From G963674505 sp964575975 (lineage in GTDB: Bacteria; Desulfobacterota; Desulfobacteria; Desulfobacterales; SKZT01): a DNA stretch of 15,529 bases. Below, piece after piece: positions 14,543 through 15,529 of this stretch. The notes below the pieces were generated by a model, which was not told where the DNA came from, searched no databases, and worked only from the letters and a program-made list of their open reading frames with translations. A program made the position numbers and the translations under genes. The first letter of the stretch is position 1. Every line of letters begins with the position of its first letter. The stretch lies in the NCBI GenBank assembly GCA_964575975.1, contig CAZNTU010000127.1, positions 1-15,529 of the forward strand, read 5' to 3'.

Positions 14543-14550
14543 TCACCTCC
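14543..14550 (-). promoter_or_regulatory. Strong Shine-Dalgarno for the lectin-fold gene
   Basis: GGAGGTGA on the minus strand, with 7 nt between GGAGG and the ATG at 14536-14538. The match to the 16S 3' end is nearly complete and fixes this start. Confidence 0.8.
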
Positions 14551-14650
14551 GGCATCCGTTTCGCGTTTTCGGGATTCTTATCCGATCCGGATTCCATTTT
14601 CAAGAAAATAAAGTAACATAGAGCAACAAATAGCATCTTTTATCAATTCG
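14551..14650 (-). promoter_or_regulatory. AT-rich leader likely holding the cassette promoter
   Basis: The interval upstream of the first cassette gene contains an AT-rich block (about 14598-14650) in otherwise GC-rich DNA. A TTGATA (14641-14646) and a TATGTT (14615-14620) are present on the minus strand, but the 20-nt spacing is too long for a confident sigma-70 call. I see no operator palindrome. Confidence 0.3.
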
Positions 14651-14807
14651 GTGTTTCGGGTTTTAGATCAATGGAGAATACTCCGTTCGGAATAATTCGA
14701 ACGTGTTTCAACGGTCTCTTGATCTTCGGCCTGGATTGCCGTCGGTCGGAAAATCGAATGCCGGTGACCCGCAAGCGGACCCTGTGCCCGCATGGGAGAC
14801 CGCGAGT

Positions 14808-15110
14808 TCTCGATGCCGTCCCGGCCTCGATCCCTGCCTGTTCCATATGGCGAATATTCGAACTCATTACGCGCGGACGCATGAGCGGAACCCGGAAAAA
14901 GCGACCGGAAAAGCCGAAGCGCTTATCCTCCTCCTGGTCCGCCCCTTCAATCCCGTGTCTGTGTCCAAAGGCAAGCCCGAAATCGTCCCCGTCGCCTGCC
15001 GAATCCGCGTCATCCGCGCCTCCGAATGTCCCGCCCAAGCCCTCGGCCCGCTTCGCTACAAAGACAACCGGATCTTCGCCTAGTGCGATTTCTGCGCGAA
15101 TCGGCGGCAA
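14808..15110 (+). pseudogene. Decayed hdrA fragment with large internal deletion
   Basis: Frame-2 translation gives GLDPCLFHMANIR, NPEKATGKAEALILLLV, then directly PFNPVSVSKGKPEIVPVAC, SECPAQALGPLRYKDNRIFA, a TAG, and CDFCANRR. These match two separated parts of the hdrA at 679-3743: GLNPYLFEMANIR...TPEKATEKAEELTLMA (near 2308-2420) and PFHAVSVSAGKPEINPLAC...ECPAHAIDLLHYKDNQILAQCD (near 3574-3720). About 1.15 kb between them is missing, including the second FAD domain and the CxxC cluster ligands. Most ferredoxin cysteines are lost and a TAG replaces the Gln before CD. It is clearly non-functional, on the same strand as the larger hdrA, and flanks the cassette on the other side. Confidence 0.85.
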
Positions 15111-15529
15111 GAACGATGCCGTCCGCCATTCTCGTCGTGGCCGACCGTTAGCGGAAGCCCCGGCTTGCCGGCGGGAACCGCAAGACTGCACAATTCCAAT
15201 TTTTTTTGCGCCACAGTCCCATGGGGACGACAGACAATAGCCCGGCAATTCATTGCCGGGGGTCAAGGTCCGGTTTGTCCCCGAGTCCCGGCAGGGACGA
15301 CAGAACGGATGCAACGCCGTATCCTTCTGTCGTCCCTGCCGGGACTTTGCGCTTCCCCCCGGTTCCACCCCGGCAATGAATTGCCGGGCTATTCTCTGCC
15401 GTCCCTGACGGGACTGGAAGGTTCGAAACAGCTGGGGCGATAGTTGTTCCGCTAATCTTGTCCCCGATCCTTGGCGGACGAAGTTGCGGCTTTTTGCTGA
15501 AAAGGATGGTCGTCAAATTGAAATTTCTC
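15111..15529. other. Non-coding right end
   Basis: No convincing gene in these 419 bases. About half is the nested palindromic element at 15216-15414. The rest (15111-15215, 15415-15529) shows nothing I recognise apart from a T-rich run near 15200-15207. Confidence 0.6.
15216..15414. repeat. Nested long-palindrome element
   Basis: Three nested inverted repeats share one centre near 15315. The outer arms are imperfect (GTCCC...GACGACAG at 15216-15233, with the complement ending at 15414). The middle arms match over 26 nt (15236-15261 and 15368-15393, containing CCCGGCAATTCATTGCCGGG, itself palindromic). The inner arms match over 22 nt (15284-15305 and 15325-15346, containing GTCCCGGCAGGGACGACAG). 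The whole can fold into a hairpin of about 200 nt. It looks like a non-autonomous repeat or a structured intergenic element next to the hdrA remnant. Confidence 0.85.

Noticed and set aside
1..15529. DGR reverse transcriptase or template repeat within the window
   Set aside because: No protein with RT motifs (such as a YxDD core) and no adenine-rich near-copy of 13690-13810 was seen on either strand.

Overview
The window looks like an accessory region of an anaerobic, moderately GC-rich bacterium. A very large HdrA of about 1,020 codons with two FAD domains suggests a sulfate-reducer-type lineage (Desulfobacterota), but no ribosomal marker is present, so this is inference. Several genes are broken, and small repeat and fold-back elements are abundant, so the region is under active rearrangement.

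Left end (1-3743, + strand): a pair of C6-TCAA-G6 hairpins, a degenerate heptamer repeat, an intact hdrC, and an hdrA that overlaps it by 4 nt. The hdrA reading frame is interrupted by an in-frame TAG at 1297 and a -1 frameshift near 1743. A decayed fragment of a second hdrA (14808-15110, same strand) sits near the right end, so the central cassette is bracketed by hdrA sequence.

Centre (14538 down to 3977, - strand): a compact cassette. In transcription order it holds: a formylglycine-generating-enzyme-fold (C-type lectin) protein whose last 40 residues look like the variable region of a diversity-generating retroelement (DGR) target; a 507-aa helical-repeat-like protein; a GrpE-like protein; an Hsp70-like ATPase; a small NrdG-type radical SAM protein (frame broken in a G6 run); a Ycf46-like AAA+ ATPase; a small excisionase-type HTH protein; a Ser/Thr kinase with a WNK-like (displaced lysine) active site, fused to a Ycf46-like module whose Walker A and B motifs are missing; and a truncated third AAA+ paralogue. 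From GrpE to the kinase the spacing is very tight (4 nt, 5 nt, overlap of 4, 16 nt, overlap of 4), which argues for one transcription unit.

Working model (inference): the hypervariable lectin-fold protein senses a ligand. The helical protein, the Hsp70/GrpE pair, the AAA+ remodeller and the kinase then transduce or gate a response, with the radical SAM protein modifying an unknown target. No reverse transcriptase or template repeat is in the window, so any diversification would act in trans or from outside the window.

Mobile and repeat layer: a 346-bp fold-back element flanked by TTAA (11724-12067) separates the helical protein from GrpE; half of a second copy lies at 4775-4941 next to a perfect 29-nt inverted repeat; and a nested palindromic element occupies 15216-15414.
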